Shown in pieces: positions 42,950 through 51,420 of a stretch of 64,000 nucleotides of DNA. Source of the stretch: Carboxylicivirga sp964602515. Lineage in GTDB: Bacteria; Bacteroidota; Bacteroidia; Bacteroidales; Marinilabiliaceae. The notes beneath the pieces were generated by a model. That model was not told the DNA's origin and made no database searches. It saw only the letters and a program-made list of their open reading frames with translations. The position numbers were made by a program, and so were the translations under genes. Each line of letters starts with the position of its first letter. The stretch's first letter is position 1. The DNA is taken from the NCBI GenBank assembly GCA_964602515.1, contig CAZRRJ010000001.1, positions 1 to 64,000 on the forward strand, in the 5' to 3' direction.

Positions 42950-44149
42950 ATGAAAATAGTAAAAGGTTACAGCCTAATTTGTTGTATTTGTACTTTATTT
43001 TTTTTTCAATCATGTTCTCAAAAAAATGAACATAATCAAAGTCAAACAATTATTATTTCTCCTGAAAAAGAGAATTCTCCTACAGAGGTATTTGATAAGG
43101 TTTTTAAAGAAGTGTCATTTGTTGCTTTGGAAACTAATGACAACTGCTTAATTACCAAATGTGATCAGTTACACATAGGTGACGAGAACATTTTTATACT
43201 AGATAACTTCCAGAAAAAAATATTTCGATTCAATTTAAGTGGTGATTTTATTAATGATATTGGAAATAAGGGTAAAGGGCCAGGTGAGTTTCTTAATCCT
43301 TCATATTTTAGTGTTAGTAAAGAAAATAAAATAATAAAAGTTTATGATAGACGACTTAAAAAAGTAACTGAGCTTAATTTTAACGGTCAACTAATATCAG
43401 AGAAGAGGGTAGATATATATTTTCAGTCTTTTTATCAGGTTTCACAAGATAAGTATTGGGCATTTACAACAAACGATGGAAATAAGCTTGATAATGAAAA
43501 TGAAATTAATTTTGTTGAATTTAATAATTCTGGTAAAATACAGAAAATTGTAAGAGGTGTTGAAAATCCAAATATTTTATTCTGTAATGGAGGTCATTTT
43601 TCAAAGCAAAATAGCCTTAAAGAGACTAGTTTTGTTTTACCACTACTTAGAAATATCTATTCATTTGATGACAATAGTCAGGTTGCGGTCAAATATAAAT
43701 TAAATTTCAAAAATGGTAATATTCCTGCTAAACAGATAAAAAAAATATTTAGCGGAGAAAGAAAGGATAGGAAAAATAATCAAAAAATATTTGATGAATT
43801 ACGCAAAAAATATGCTTATGGCTATACGCAGTTTGTTGAATTTGATAATTGGATTTATCTCGAATACTTCCATCAAAAAAAGGGAAGGGGTGTTTTCTAT
43901 AATATTAGTGAAAATTTAGCAACTGACTTTTCAAAAACTCCATATGAGAAGAATAGTTGGAAAACCTTATTCCCTGTTAATTATGGAAGAAATAATTGCC
44001 TCTATTCAGTAGTTAATCCCGTAGCTTTAAAAAGACTATTAAATGGTAAGAATTCTAACTATAGTCAGGATAGGATTGAGTCGATTAAAGCAATACAAAA
44101 TGCAATACCAGAAACTAATAATCCAATAATTATTAAATATGAAATATAG
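42950..44149 (+). CDS. Six-bladed beta-propeller lipoprotein (cassette 4)
   Basis: A 399-residue lipoprotein with Cys22 in the signal (LICCICTLFFFQSC). The propeller hallmark is GNKGKGPGEFLNPS after IFRFNLSGDFINDI; further blade signatures include VYDRRLKKVTELNFNGQLIS. It is similar in length and blade spacing to the cassette 3 protein. It overlaps the thioredoxin-like gene at 44139 by 11 nt. A partner role for peptide 4 is inferred from the repeated gene order. Confidence 0.85.
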   Translation: MKIVKGYSLICCICTLFFFQSCSQKNEHNQSQTIIISPEKENSPTEVFDKVFKEVSFVALETNDNCLITKCDQLHIGDENIFILDNFQKKIFRFNLSGDFINDIGNKGKGPGEFLNPSYFSVSKENKIIKVYDRRLKKVTELNFNGQLISEKRVDIYFQSFYQVSQDKYWAFTTNDGNKLDNENEINFVEFNNSGKIQKIVRGVENPNILFCNGGHFSKQNSLKETSFVLPLLRNIYSFDDNSQVAVKYKLNFKNGNIPAKQIKKIFSGERKDRKNNQKIFDELRKKYAYGYTQFVEFDNWIYLEYFHQKKGRGVFYNISENLATDFSKTPYEKNSWKTLFPVNYGRNNCLYSVVNPVALKRLLNGKNSNYSQDRIESIKAIQNAIPETNNPIIIKYEI

Positions 44150-44654
44150 TTTATTGTGTGTACTTGTGATTTTTGTCGTAGTATTTTATCGGGTTTCTGG
44201 TCGACAAGATACTATGTCAGCTGAAAAGACAAAAAAATCTCAACATAATATGGTTAAGTCTCTGTTGGATAGTGTTTATATTGATCCACATAATGGGGAA
44301 TGTAAAATAAAAGATATGCAACATGTTTTTTATTTTTCACAAAAAAGCTGTCAAGCATGTGTTGAAGCATGCATTAAATTAATTGCTATTCAAGATGTTA
44401 ATCTTAAGTCGAAGATAAAAATAATCTGCTTTTTTGAAAATCGCAATCTACATAAATATTACAGTAGGGAATATTCAGATTTAGAAATAGTTAATGGATG
44501 GAGCTCAAAGTTGGCAAATACAGAACTAAATAGAGTTTCAATACCTTTCTTTTTTTATTATGACAAAAATTTGGATGTGTTCAATGTTTTTATCCCCGAC
44601 AAAAACAAGCCAAAAGAAATAGATAAGTATTTAAAAAGAACTATTGGTGTGTAA
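44139..44654 (+). CDS. Thioredoxin-like CxxC membrane protein (cassette 4)
   Basis: A 171-residue protein with an N-terminal membrane anchor (SLLCVLVIFVVVFYRVSG). Redox motif C71-Q-A-C74 lies in VFYFSQKSCQACVEACIKL, and the cis-Pro region RVSIPFFFYYDKNLDVFNVF matches PFYFYYD of cassette 3. It is coupled to the propeller by an 11-nt overlap. The next gene, RND-B, follows after 61 nt. Confidence 0.75.
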   Translation: MKYSLLCVLVIFVVVFYRVSGRQDTMSAEKTKKSQHNMVKSLLDSVYIDPHNGECKIKDMQHVFYFSQKSCQACVEACIKLIAIQDVNLKSKIKIICFFENRNLHKYYSREYSDLEIVNGWSSKLANTELNRVSIPFFFYYDKNLDVFNVFIPDKNKPKEIDKYLKRTIGV

Positions 44655-44715
44655 GGCCTAATATTTGCGACATTACATGACTATTACAGTTGTAATAAAT
44701 TGATATTAAATTACC

Positions 44716-47700
44716 ATGATTAACTTCCTCATCCATCGCCCCATTGCCGTCATTATGACGTTTATTGCCATCCTGTTGTTGGGTGGAGTGGCAGCTGGTT
44801 TATTGCCGGTTTCGTTAATGCCGGATGTTGACATCCCCGAAATAACCGTGCAGGTGGAACGACCTGGCGTTTCCGTTCGCGAACTGGAAAATACTGTGGT
44901 TCGTCCTATGCGACAAAACCTGATGCAGGTGGCACACCTCGATGATATCACCAGCGAAGCACGCGAGGGCTATGCATTAATCCGTTTGCGCTTTAAGTAT
45001 GGCAGCGATATTAATTATGCCTTTATTGATGTGAACGAAAAGGTAGACGGTGTGATGCGGTCCATGCCACGCGAAGTAGATCGCCCGGCTATTATTAAGG
45101 CCAGCGCAACTGATTTGCCGGTGTTCTATATCAATGTGCAGAGTGCTGCAGAAAACAATGAAACTGCCCGTTTTATGGAGTTGTGCGAATTTACTGATGC
45201 GGTGATCAAAAAGCGCCTGGAGCAGTTGCCTCAGGTGGCCATGGTCGATATGACCGGACAGCTATGGCCCGAGTTGTACATATTACCTGATGCAGAGCGG
45301 ATGAAGTCGTTGGGCATTAACGAGAGCCAGATTGAAAAGGTGTTAAAAGAAAATAATGTAACACTTGGATCGCTACAAGTGATCGATGGGCAATATCAAT
45401 ATAACATCCGTTTTTCAAACTATTTGCGTGGAGTGGAGGATGTAAGCCAGCTCTACCTGAAATGCAATGGGCGCATTTTGCAGCTGAAAGATATTGCGAA
45501 GGTGGGTTTACGTCCACGTACCCGTGAAGGGTTGTTTATGCAAGGCACCAAAGATGCGCTTTCGCTGGCCATAATCAAGCAGAGTGATGCCCGTATGGAA
45601 GACCTGAAAACGGAGGTGGATAAATTGCTTAAGGTCTTTCGTCGCGACTATCGTGAAGTAGAGTTAACCGTTACCCGCGATCAAACGGGTATTCTGAAAT
45701 ATGCGATTGAAAATCTCAGGCAGAGCCTGATGTTGGGAGGCTTCTTGGCTTTTCTGATCCTATTTTTATTTCTTAAAGATACACGGTCGCCCTGGCTGAT
45801 AGGATTCAGTATTCCGGTGTCACTGGTCATCAGTATGCTATTCTTTCATCTGCTGAACCTGTCATTAAACATCATTTCCTTATCAGGATTGATACTGGGA
45901 GTAGGGATGATGATTGATAATTCCATTATTGTCATCGATAATATAACACAATGGATGGAACGTGGAGAGTCTCTGGCACAGTCGTGTATCCGGGGAACCA
46001 ATGAAGTAATCAGACCGCTGATATCATCAGTTCTAACCACTTGTGCTGTTTTTTTGCCGTTAATTTTTATCAGTGGTATTGCCGGTGCATTGTTTTACGA
46101 TCAGGCAGTGGCAGTGGCTATTGGTCTGTTTGTATCATTGTTAGTATCTGTAACGTTGTTGCCCACCTTATACCGTTTGTTTTGGTTAAGAGCCGAACGC
46201 AAAAATAAACCACGTACCAATCGTATTGCCAGGTTAATGGAGAAATACCGCTTATTCCAGGTCGAAGATATTTATGAGAAAGGCTGGCATTGGGTATTCA
46301 GTAAACGAAGATGGATGATGCCGCTGTTTCTGATGCTGATTATTGCCGGGGGCTATATGGGATGGCAGATGAAGAAGGAGCGTTTTCCATCGTTTAAACA
46401 ACAGGAACTGGTAGTGCAAATTGATTGGAATGAACGTATTCATTTATCGGAAAATAGCAAACGCGTAGAACAGCTGATTAATGGATCAGAGTCAATGACG
46501 GAGTTGGTTAATGCGTTTGTGGGCACGCAGCAATATGTGATGCACAGAGGGATAGACCTCTCAGCTACTGAAGCTGTTCTTTTCTTTAGCTTAAAGCAAG
46601 GGTATGTTACAAAAGATCTGGAAGATCAGATACGAAAACAATTGGAAACGGATCATCCGGAAGCAAAGTTCTCTTTTCGATTCCCTGAAACTATATTCGA
46701 TCGTTTGTTTGCCGACAGGGAAGCTCCTTTTGTGACAAAGGTAAGTAGCCAAAAAATAAAGGGAGTGCCAGAAGTGGAAGAAATGGATCGGGTATTAAAT
46801 ATGATACAGCAAGCTTATCCCGGTTATAAACCGGAGTCTTTTGCACGTAATCAATATCTTGAGGTGAGGGTGCAGCCTGAACAATTGGCATTATACGATG
46901 TCAATCAACAGAGTTTATATGCCCGTTTAAAGGCAGCACTGAATGAGTACCAGATTGGGGTATTGCGATCGCGTACCTTATATGTACCTATCGTATTAAG
47001 CGATAAGGCGGGTAGTATCAATACTATTTTGCGCGATTTGAAAATTGTGAATCGTCAGGGAGAGGAGATACCGGTAAATCATCTGGTGAAGCTGGTGAGA
47101 AAAGAGAATTATAAAACTTTGTTTGGCGGTAAAGATGGAGAATATGTGCCTGTATCGTTTTATAATGTGGCAGACATAGCTCCGCATGCATTAGCAAAAG
47201 ATGTGCGGGAGCAGCTTCAGGGTAAGTTTGATTTAAACTTGTCTTTTTCAGGTCAGTTATTTTCATCGCGTATACTATTAAAAGAGTTGCTGATTGTGAT
47301 GCTGATAGCTCTGGCATTACTCTATTTTATCCTGGCGGCTCAATTCGAAAGTCTTACCCAACCCCTTATTGTATTGCTCGAAGTGCCAATGGATATTGCA
47401 GGAGCCTTGGGATTGTTGTGGCTCTTTGGTGGCAGTATTAACCTGATGGCCATGATCGGAATCATTGTGATGAGCGGAATAATAATAAACGACTCTATAT
47501 TGAAAATAGATACCATCAACCAACTAAGAAAGCAAGGCATGGGATTGCTGAATGCAATTGAAACCGGTGGACGAAGACGTTTGAAACCAATCCTGATGAC
47601 CAGTTTAACAACAATTCTGGCATTGGTTCCATTCTTGTTTGCGCATGATATGGGTAGTGAATTGCAACAGCCTCTGGCTCTTACCGTGATAGGTGGTATG

Positions 47701-47781
47701 ACTCTGGGTACTTTGGTCAGTCTGTATTTTATTCCACTATGTTATTATTATTTGTACAGGAAATCAGTTGTCAGTAAATAG
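44716..47781 (+). CDS. RND efflux permease B
   Basis: A 1021-residue RND pump. The N-terminal TM MINFLIHRPIAVIMTFIAIL is typical of the hydrophobe/amphiphile group. The porter domain starts VPDVDIPEITV-like (MPDVDIPEITVQVERPGVSV). TM4 is GVGMMIDNSIIVIDNITQWM (I-D-N relay) and TM10 is GIIVMSGIIINDSILKIDTI. It is about 40 residues shorter than RND-A. The last residues (SVVSK) come from a CAGTTGTCAGTAAATAG repeat. It is separated from RND-A by a whole peptide cassette, yet both probably share one adaptor and one TolC because no other copies lie in the window. Confidence 0.93.
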   Translation: MINFLIHRPIAVIMTFIAILLLGGVAAGLLPVSLMPDVDIPEITVQVERPGVSVRELENTVVRPMRQNLMQVAHLDDITSEAREGYALIRLRFKYGSDINYAFIDVNEKVDGVMRSMPREVDRPAIIKASATDLPVFYINVQSAAENNETARFMELCEFTDAVIKKRLEQLPQVAMVDMTGQLWPELYILPDAERMKSLGINESQIEKVLKENNVTLGSLQVIDGQYQYNIRFSNYLRGVEDVSQLYLKCNGRILQLKDIAKVGLRPRTREGLFMQGTKDALSLAIIKQSDARMEDLKTEVDKLLKVFRRDYREVELTVTRDQTGILKYAIENLRQSLMLGGFLAFLILFLFLKDTRSPWLIGFSIPVSLVISMLFFHLLNLSLNIISLSGLILGVGMMIDNSIIVIDNITQWMERGESLAQSCIRGTNEVIRPLISSVLTTCAVFLPLIFISGIAGALFYDQAVAVAIGLFVSLLVSVTLLPTLYRLFWLRAERKNKPRTNRIARLMEKYRLFQVEDIYEKGWHWVFSKRRWMMPLFLMLIIAGGYMGWQMKKERFPSFKQQELVVQIDWNERIHLSENSKRVEQLINGSESMTELVNAFVGTQQYVMHRGIDLSATEAVLFFSLKQGYVTKDLEDQIRKQLETDHPEAKFSFRFPETIFDRLFADREAPFVTKVSSQKIKGVPEVEEMDRVLNMIQQAYPGYKPESFARNQYLEVRVQPEQLALYDVNQQSLYARLKAALNEYQIGVLRSRTLYVPIVLSDKAGSINTILRDLKIVNRQGEEIPVNHLVKLVRKENYKTLFGGKDGEYVPVSFYNVADIAPHALAKDVREQLQGKFDLNLSFSGQLFSSRILLKELLIVMLIALALLYFILAAQFESLTQPLIVLLEVPMDIAGALGLLWLFGGSINLMAMIGIIVMSGIIINDSILKIDTINQLRKQGMGLLNAIETGGRRRLKPILMTSLTTILALVPFLFAHDMGSELQQPLALTVIGGMTLGTLVSLYFIPLCYYYLYRKSVVSK

Positions 47782-47815
47782 TAGTCAGTGAACAGTGCTT
47801 GCTGTTAGTTGCTAA
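47764..47815. repeat. CAGTAATC-type heptamer repeat patch
   Basis: CAGTTGTCAGTAAATAGTAG, then TCAGTGAACAGTGCTTG and GTTAGTTGCTAACTG. It provides the stop of RND-B and fills the start of the gap before the next propeller gene. Confidence 0.75.
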
Positions 47816-47915
47816 CTGTAAAAAGTGTACTGTAATGTTACAATCAAGTAAATTTATTTGGGAGTATCATCTAACAATAGAAAATAAGTTAGTCAGTGCT
47901 ATAAATAAATATTGT

Positions 47916-49112
47916 ATGTATAGAGAGTGTGTTATGTTAATGATTATTGTTGTTGGAGCATGTAATAGCTCTCCTGTAAAAGTCTCGGAAGTTGATGGAA
48001 ACGAATTTGTATCCTGCAATATTGATAAAGTTAAAGATTATAGACATCTTATGATGAGTGAAATTGCGGAATCATGTGATATCGTTTTTCTAGAAAATGA
48101 TACCAGTCTAACAAAAGAAGATTACAAGCTGGAACAAGTTACAGTATCGGACAATTTCATTGTTGTGATACCAAAGCAAAGACCAGCTTTATTGTACTCA
48201 AAAACTGGAAAGTTCATAAAACGACTTGGAGGAGATGGTGAACAAAAATATTTATGGGCAATTCATTCTCAAATTGATAAACAGGAAAATAAAGCTTATA
48301 TCCAAGTTCCAGGTCTAGAACAACTATATGTCTTTGGATTAAAAGATAATAGTTTTAGAAAGATGGACTGGGCAATCAAACACACATACGATTTTGTGTT
48401 TATTGACTCTACAACATTGTTTGGAATTATCCATGACAAAGAGTATTGGGGTTACCTTCAATCCATAAATTTATCAGTGCCAAATTTGGTAAGAGGGAAG
48501 TATCCAAATATTTTGCATCCATATTTTAATTCTGTTTATCATTTGTTACTTGATGGAGATAAAATAGTTTTTGATAGCCATCAAGACACTACTTATTATT
48601 ATAATCCAAGCAACAGCAAATTCACCCCATTTTTATGTTGTTATTCTGAAAAAAACACAATAAACCCTTCCCGTGTCCTAAATAATATTTTTTTATATGG
48701 TTTAGATTATGAGAAATTAACTGATGGTAAGCTACATCAATACAGACGCTTATTATATGCATCAAATGGTTATTTCATTTTTAGTATTCGTAAGCATGAC
48801 AAAGATGACAATGAATTTTTAGTCATAAATAAGTACAAGCATACCGCCTTTAAAATAGATACTTTAATAAATGATTTCTGTGGCAATTGCAAGGTTGCGT
48901 TTAGTAAATCAATAATGCCCTATTATCGTTTTAATAATAAGGATGGATATCTTACATATCATTGTAATGTATTGCAATTCAAGGAAATGGTTGATAGTTT
49001 AGATTCTTGTTCTTTGGATGCATTAAAAAATATAAAACAATTAGTTAGTGAATTGAAAAATAGCAAAAAGTATCACAATGTCTTAGTTGTTAATAAGCTT
49101 AAAAAATTGTGA
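47916..49112 (+). CDS. Six-bladed beta-propeller-like lipoprotein without a peptide of its own
   Basis: A 398-residue protein from ATG 47916; the longer frame begins with a TTG inside the repeat patch. The short signal MYRECVMLMIIVVGAC is followed by the acylated Cys16. Propeller-like features are weaker than in the others: the early blade reads PALLYSKTGKFIKRLGGDGE, without the GxGPGE hallmark. The second half shares aromatic motifs with the cassette proteins (FDSHQDTTYYYNPSNSKFTP). It has no thioredoxin-like partner and precedes peptide 5. It could be the remains of a further cassette whose peptide was lost, or the partner of peptide 5. Confidence 0.7.
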   Translation: MYRECVMLMIIVVGACNSSPVKVSEVDGNEFVSCNIDKVKDYRHLMMSEIAESCDIVFLENDTSLTKEDYKLEQVTVSDNFIVVIPKQRPALLYSKTGKFIKRLGGDGEQKYLWAIHSQIDKQENKAYIQVPGLEQLYVFGLKDNSFRKMDWAIKHTYDFVFIDSTTLFGIIHDKEYWGYLQSINLSVPNLVRGKYPNILHPYFNSVYHLLLDGDKIVFDSHQDTTYYYNPSNSKFTPFLCCYSEKNTINPSRVLNNIFLYGLDYEKLTDGKLHQYRRLLYASNGYFIFSIRKHDKDDNEFLVINKYKHTAFKIDTLINDFCGNCKVAFSKSIMPYYRFNNKDGYLTYHCNVLQFKEMVDSLDSCSLDALKNIKQLVSELKNSKKYHNVLVVNKLKKL

Positions 49113-49224
49113 ATGTGTTATGTAAATTACTAATTGATGAAAGGAAAAGTAGGGCTCCACCCTATTGGAATTGATTAAAATTATGGATAAATATTCATTT
49201 TCAACTAAAAAAAATAATAAAAAT

Positions 49225-49542
49225 ATGAAATTAAAAATTAGAATAGCAGGTGTGTTTTTATTTTTCACTTTGCTTACAATAATAAATTTCTTTTCAATAG
49301 ACGTAAATGGCAAAAATGACATAAACCTAGATACTTTAATTAAGGTAGCTTTAGCTAATGGTGATGAAAGTGGAGGTGAGCTAATGTGTAGCTGTGTTGA
49401 TTGCCCAAGTGATGAGACAGGGTGTTGGAGTTATAAAAGTGGAGCACCTTGTGATGGCAGTGTTGGTTACGAAGGTTCATGGCAATGCGAAGGAGCAGGA
49501 AGAATCGAAAGCCATGTAATCGAATGTAATGGCCCTTGCTAA
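49225..49542 (+). CDS. Secreted cysteine-rich peptide 5, NVEALA family
   Basis: A 105-residue peptide from the ATG at 49225; the in-frame extension upstream is poor in features. Leader MKLKIRIAGVFLFFTLLTII, then KNDINLDTLIKVALANGDES, the best match to the N-V-E-A-L-A-N-G motif in the locus, with A-L-A at 42-44. The mature part has eight cysteines (MC, SC, DC, GC, PC, QC, EC, PC) and many Gly/Ser, compatible with four disulfides. It heads cassette 5. Confidence 0.8.
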   Translation: MKLKIRIAGVFLFFTLLTIINFFSIDVNGKNDINLDTLIKVALANGDESGGELMCSCVDCPSDETGCWSYKSGAPCDGSVGYEGSWQCEGAGRIESHVIECNGPC

Positions 49543-49557
49543 ATTTATGAATTGTAG

Positions 49558-49580
49558 CAGGGAAGAGTAATTCTTCCCTG
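49558..49580 (+). terminator. Hairpin between peptide 5 and propeller gene
   Basis: CAGGGAAGA-GTAAT-TCTTCCCTG is a perfect 9-bp stem, 15 nt after the peptide stop and 16 nt before the propeller ATG. Same position and size as the hairpin after peptide 3. Confidence 0.6.
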
Positions 49581-49596
49581 TATAATTATTAATACT

Positions 49597-50610
49597 ATGA
49601 AAAAAAAACATTTATTAATTATTATCATATCGGTATTTTGGGGATGCAAAAAAGAAGAAACTCCTTTTATTGACAACTTTGATGATAAAGGAAACGCGAC
49701 ATATACTGTAATAGACCGTTTTCCTGAACTTTTATTGTACCATCCTATACGTTTAATAAAAGTTCAAAATTCATTAATAATTTCAGATTACAAGGGAGAA
49801 AAACTTTTTACTTTTATTAATAAATCAGGTAATAGTTTTTCGTTTGGCAATAAAGGCAGGGGGCCAAATGATTTTATTGATGGATATGGATTGGCTCCAT
49901 TAACAGATACGACATTTGTTATATTTGACAGGATGCTAAAAAAGGTATCATTTTATAGAACAGTTCAGGATACCGTGTATTGTTATAAAAAGATGAATGT
50001 ACCTGCTATTAATAATGTTTCACCATTCAACGATTCTATCTTTGTAACTAATGGAAATGCTCCATTCGAAAAGAATTATGGAGTTTTGGATTTATCTAAA
50101 GGTACTGTATACTCTTATGTAGATTATCCAAAAGTATCAAAAGGGAAACTACCTGAGCGAGCAAAGCAAAGAGCATATTATAGCCATATCGTAAGAAAGC
50201 CAAGTTCTAACAGATATGTTGCGTTTAAAGCCTCTCACTACATCGTTGATGTTATGGATTTAGAAGGAACTAAATTAAATTTAGTTGAAAGGAAAACCTT
50301 TGCACATAATAAATGGGAAATGTCAAAAAATTTACCGGTTCCTGGTGTCAGGGGTTCATTAAATAGGATTTCTGCTAAGATTTCGGGTTCTGATAATAGG
50401 ATTTTTGTTTGTTATGAAATTCAAGAAAGTAAAAAATCCCAATGGTGCATCCTTACATTTGATTGGGATGGAAATCCTCAAAGTAAATATTATATTCCTT
50501 TTGCTCCTTATGCAATAACTTGTTCAAATGATTCAGAATTATATTGTATTGCCTTAATTGATGAAGACTATAAACTTGTAACTATTAATATTCCAAAAGA
50601 TTTAAATTAG
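49597..50610 (+). CDS. Six-bladed beta-propeller lipoprotein (cassette 5)
   Basis: A 337-residue lipoprotein (KHLLIIIISVFWGC, Cys17). The hallmark is present as GNKGRGPNDFIDG after KLFTFINKSGNSFSF, with N-D instead of G-E. A late blade contains WCILTFDWDGNPQSKYYIPF. It is shorter than the other propellers by 40-60 residues but complete by signal peptide and stop. It is followed after 1 nt by the thioredoxin-like gene that needs a frameshift. Confidence 0.85.
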   Translation: MKKKHLLIIIISVFWGCKKEETPFIDNFDDKGNATYTVIDRFPELLLYHPIRLIKVQNSLIISDYKGEKLFTFINKSGNSFSFGNKGRGPNDFIDGYGLAPLTDTTFVIFDRMLKKVSFYRTVQDTVYCYKKMNVPAINNVSPFNDSIFVTNGNAPFEKNYGVLDLSKGTVYSYVDYPKVSKGKLPERAKQRAYYSHIVRKPSSNRYVAFKASHYIVDVMDLEGTKLNLVERKTFAHNKWEMSKNLPVPGVRGSLNRISAKISGSDNRIFVCYEIQESKKSQWCILTFDWDGNPQSKYYIPFAPYAITCSNDSELYCIALIDEDYKLVTINIPKDLN

Positions 50611-50611
50611 T

Positions 50612-51156
50612 ATGAGAGCATTTATTATTATACTCGCGATAATTGGAGGTTTAGCAGCATGTGCTGACTCTAGAACGAAACAGATTAGTTCTTTTGTGAA
50701 AAAAAAGGGGGATTTATCCAAATTCCTGATTCTGCTATTGTTAAAGAGTTGAATACTGATAGTACATATTGTCTTTCCTCTTCAAAGAAGTTTCTTAATT
50801 CTGCATGTTATAGAATAGTAACAATAATAAATGGGGATTGTCATGCATGTGTAAATTATTTAGTAGAATGGAAGTCAATAATTAATAAGTTTTCAAAAAG
50901 AAACGTGAGATTTCTTTTTTTTATTTATGCTGACAATTATGCTCGTTTTGAATTAATGAACAAAAATGAAATCGAATTTGAGTATCCTGTAGTTTATGAT
51001 TATAATAACGAGTTTGCTATAAAAAATAAAATTCCAGATGACTATTTATTAAATACAATGTTAATTGATGGTCTTGGTAAAATTCTTGTTATTGGGAGTC
51101 CACTTAAATCTCAAGAAATTTTGAAATTATATGAAGATGCAATTGTAGGCAAATAG
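50612..51156 (+). CDS. Thioredoxin-like CxxC lipoprotein, two frames joined by a -1 shift at A8G5
   Basis: From ATG 50612 the frame gives a lipoprotein start (MRAFIIILAIIGGLAAC, Cys17) and continues to SSFVKKKGD. It then runs out of homology and ends at a TGA near 50750. The -1 frame continues GGFIQIPDSAIVKELNTDST and encodes the thioredoxin-like core with C-H-A-C (TIINGDCHACVNYLVEW) to 51156. The frames meet at A8G5 (50699-50711), where the zero-frame codons spell A-AAA-AAG, the slippery heptamer of E. coli dnaX. The product is either made by programmed -1 shifting or transcriptional slippage, or the gene is freshly inactivated or carries a sequencing error. Homologs in cassettes 2-4 are unbroken. 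Confidence 0.65.
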
Positions 51157-51420
51157 CTATAGCTTTTTTAAAAGCTGTACACGATTAAAAACAGTGTGCA
51201 AAATCAAAAGTATGTTCATTATTGTGCATTGATTTATTGATATATAGTTTACTTATTGCAACATTATTAAAATATACTAGAATGATTTTCAAAATGAAAT
51301 GGATTATTTTAACCTGATCAATCTTTTTCTTTAGTTAGAATATAAGGACACCAAGAATTTGTAGTTAAATTTTGAACTCGGTATTGATTCGTCTCAAGTA
51401 AATAAACACTAAACAAACAA

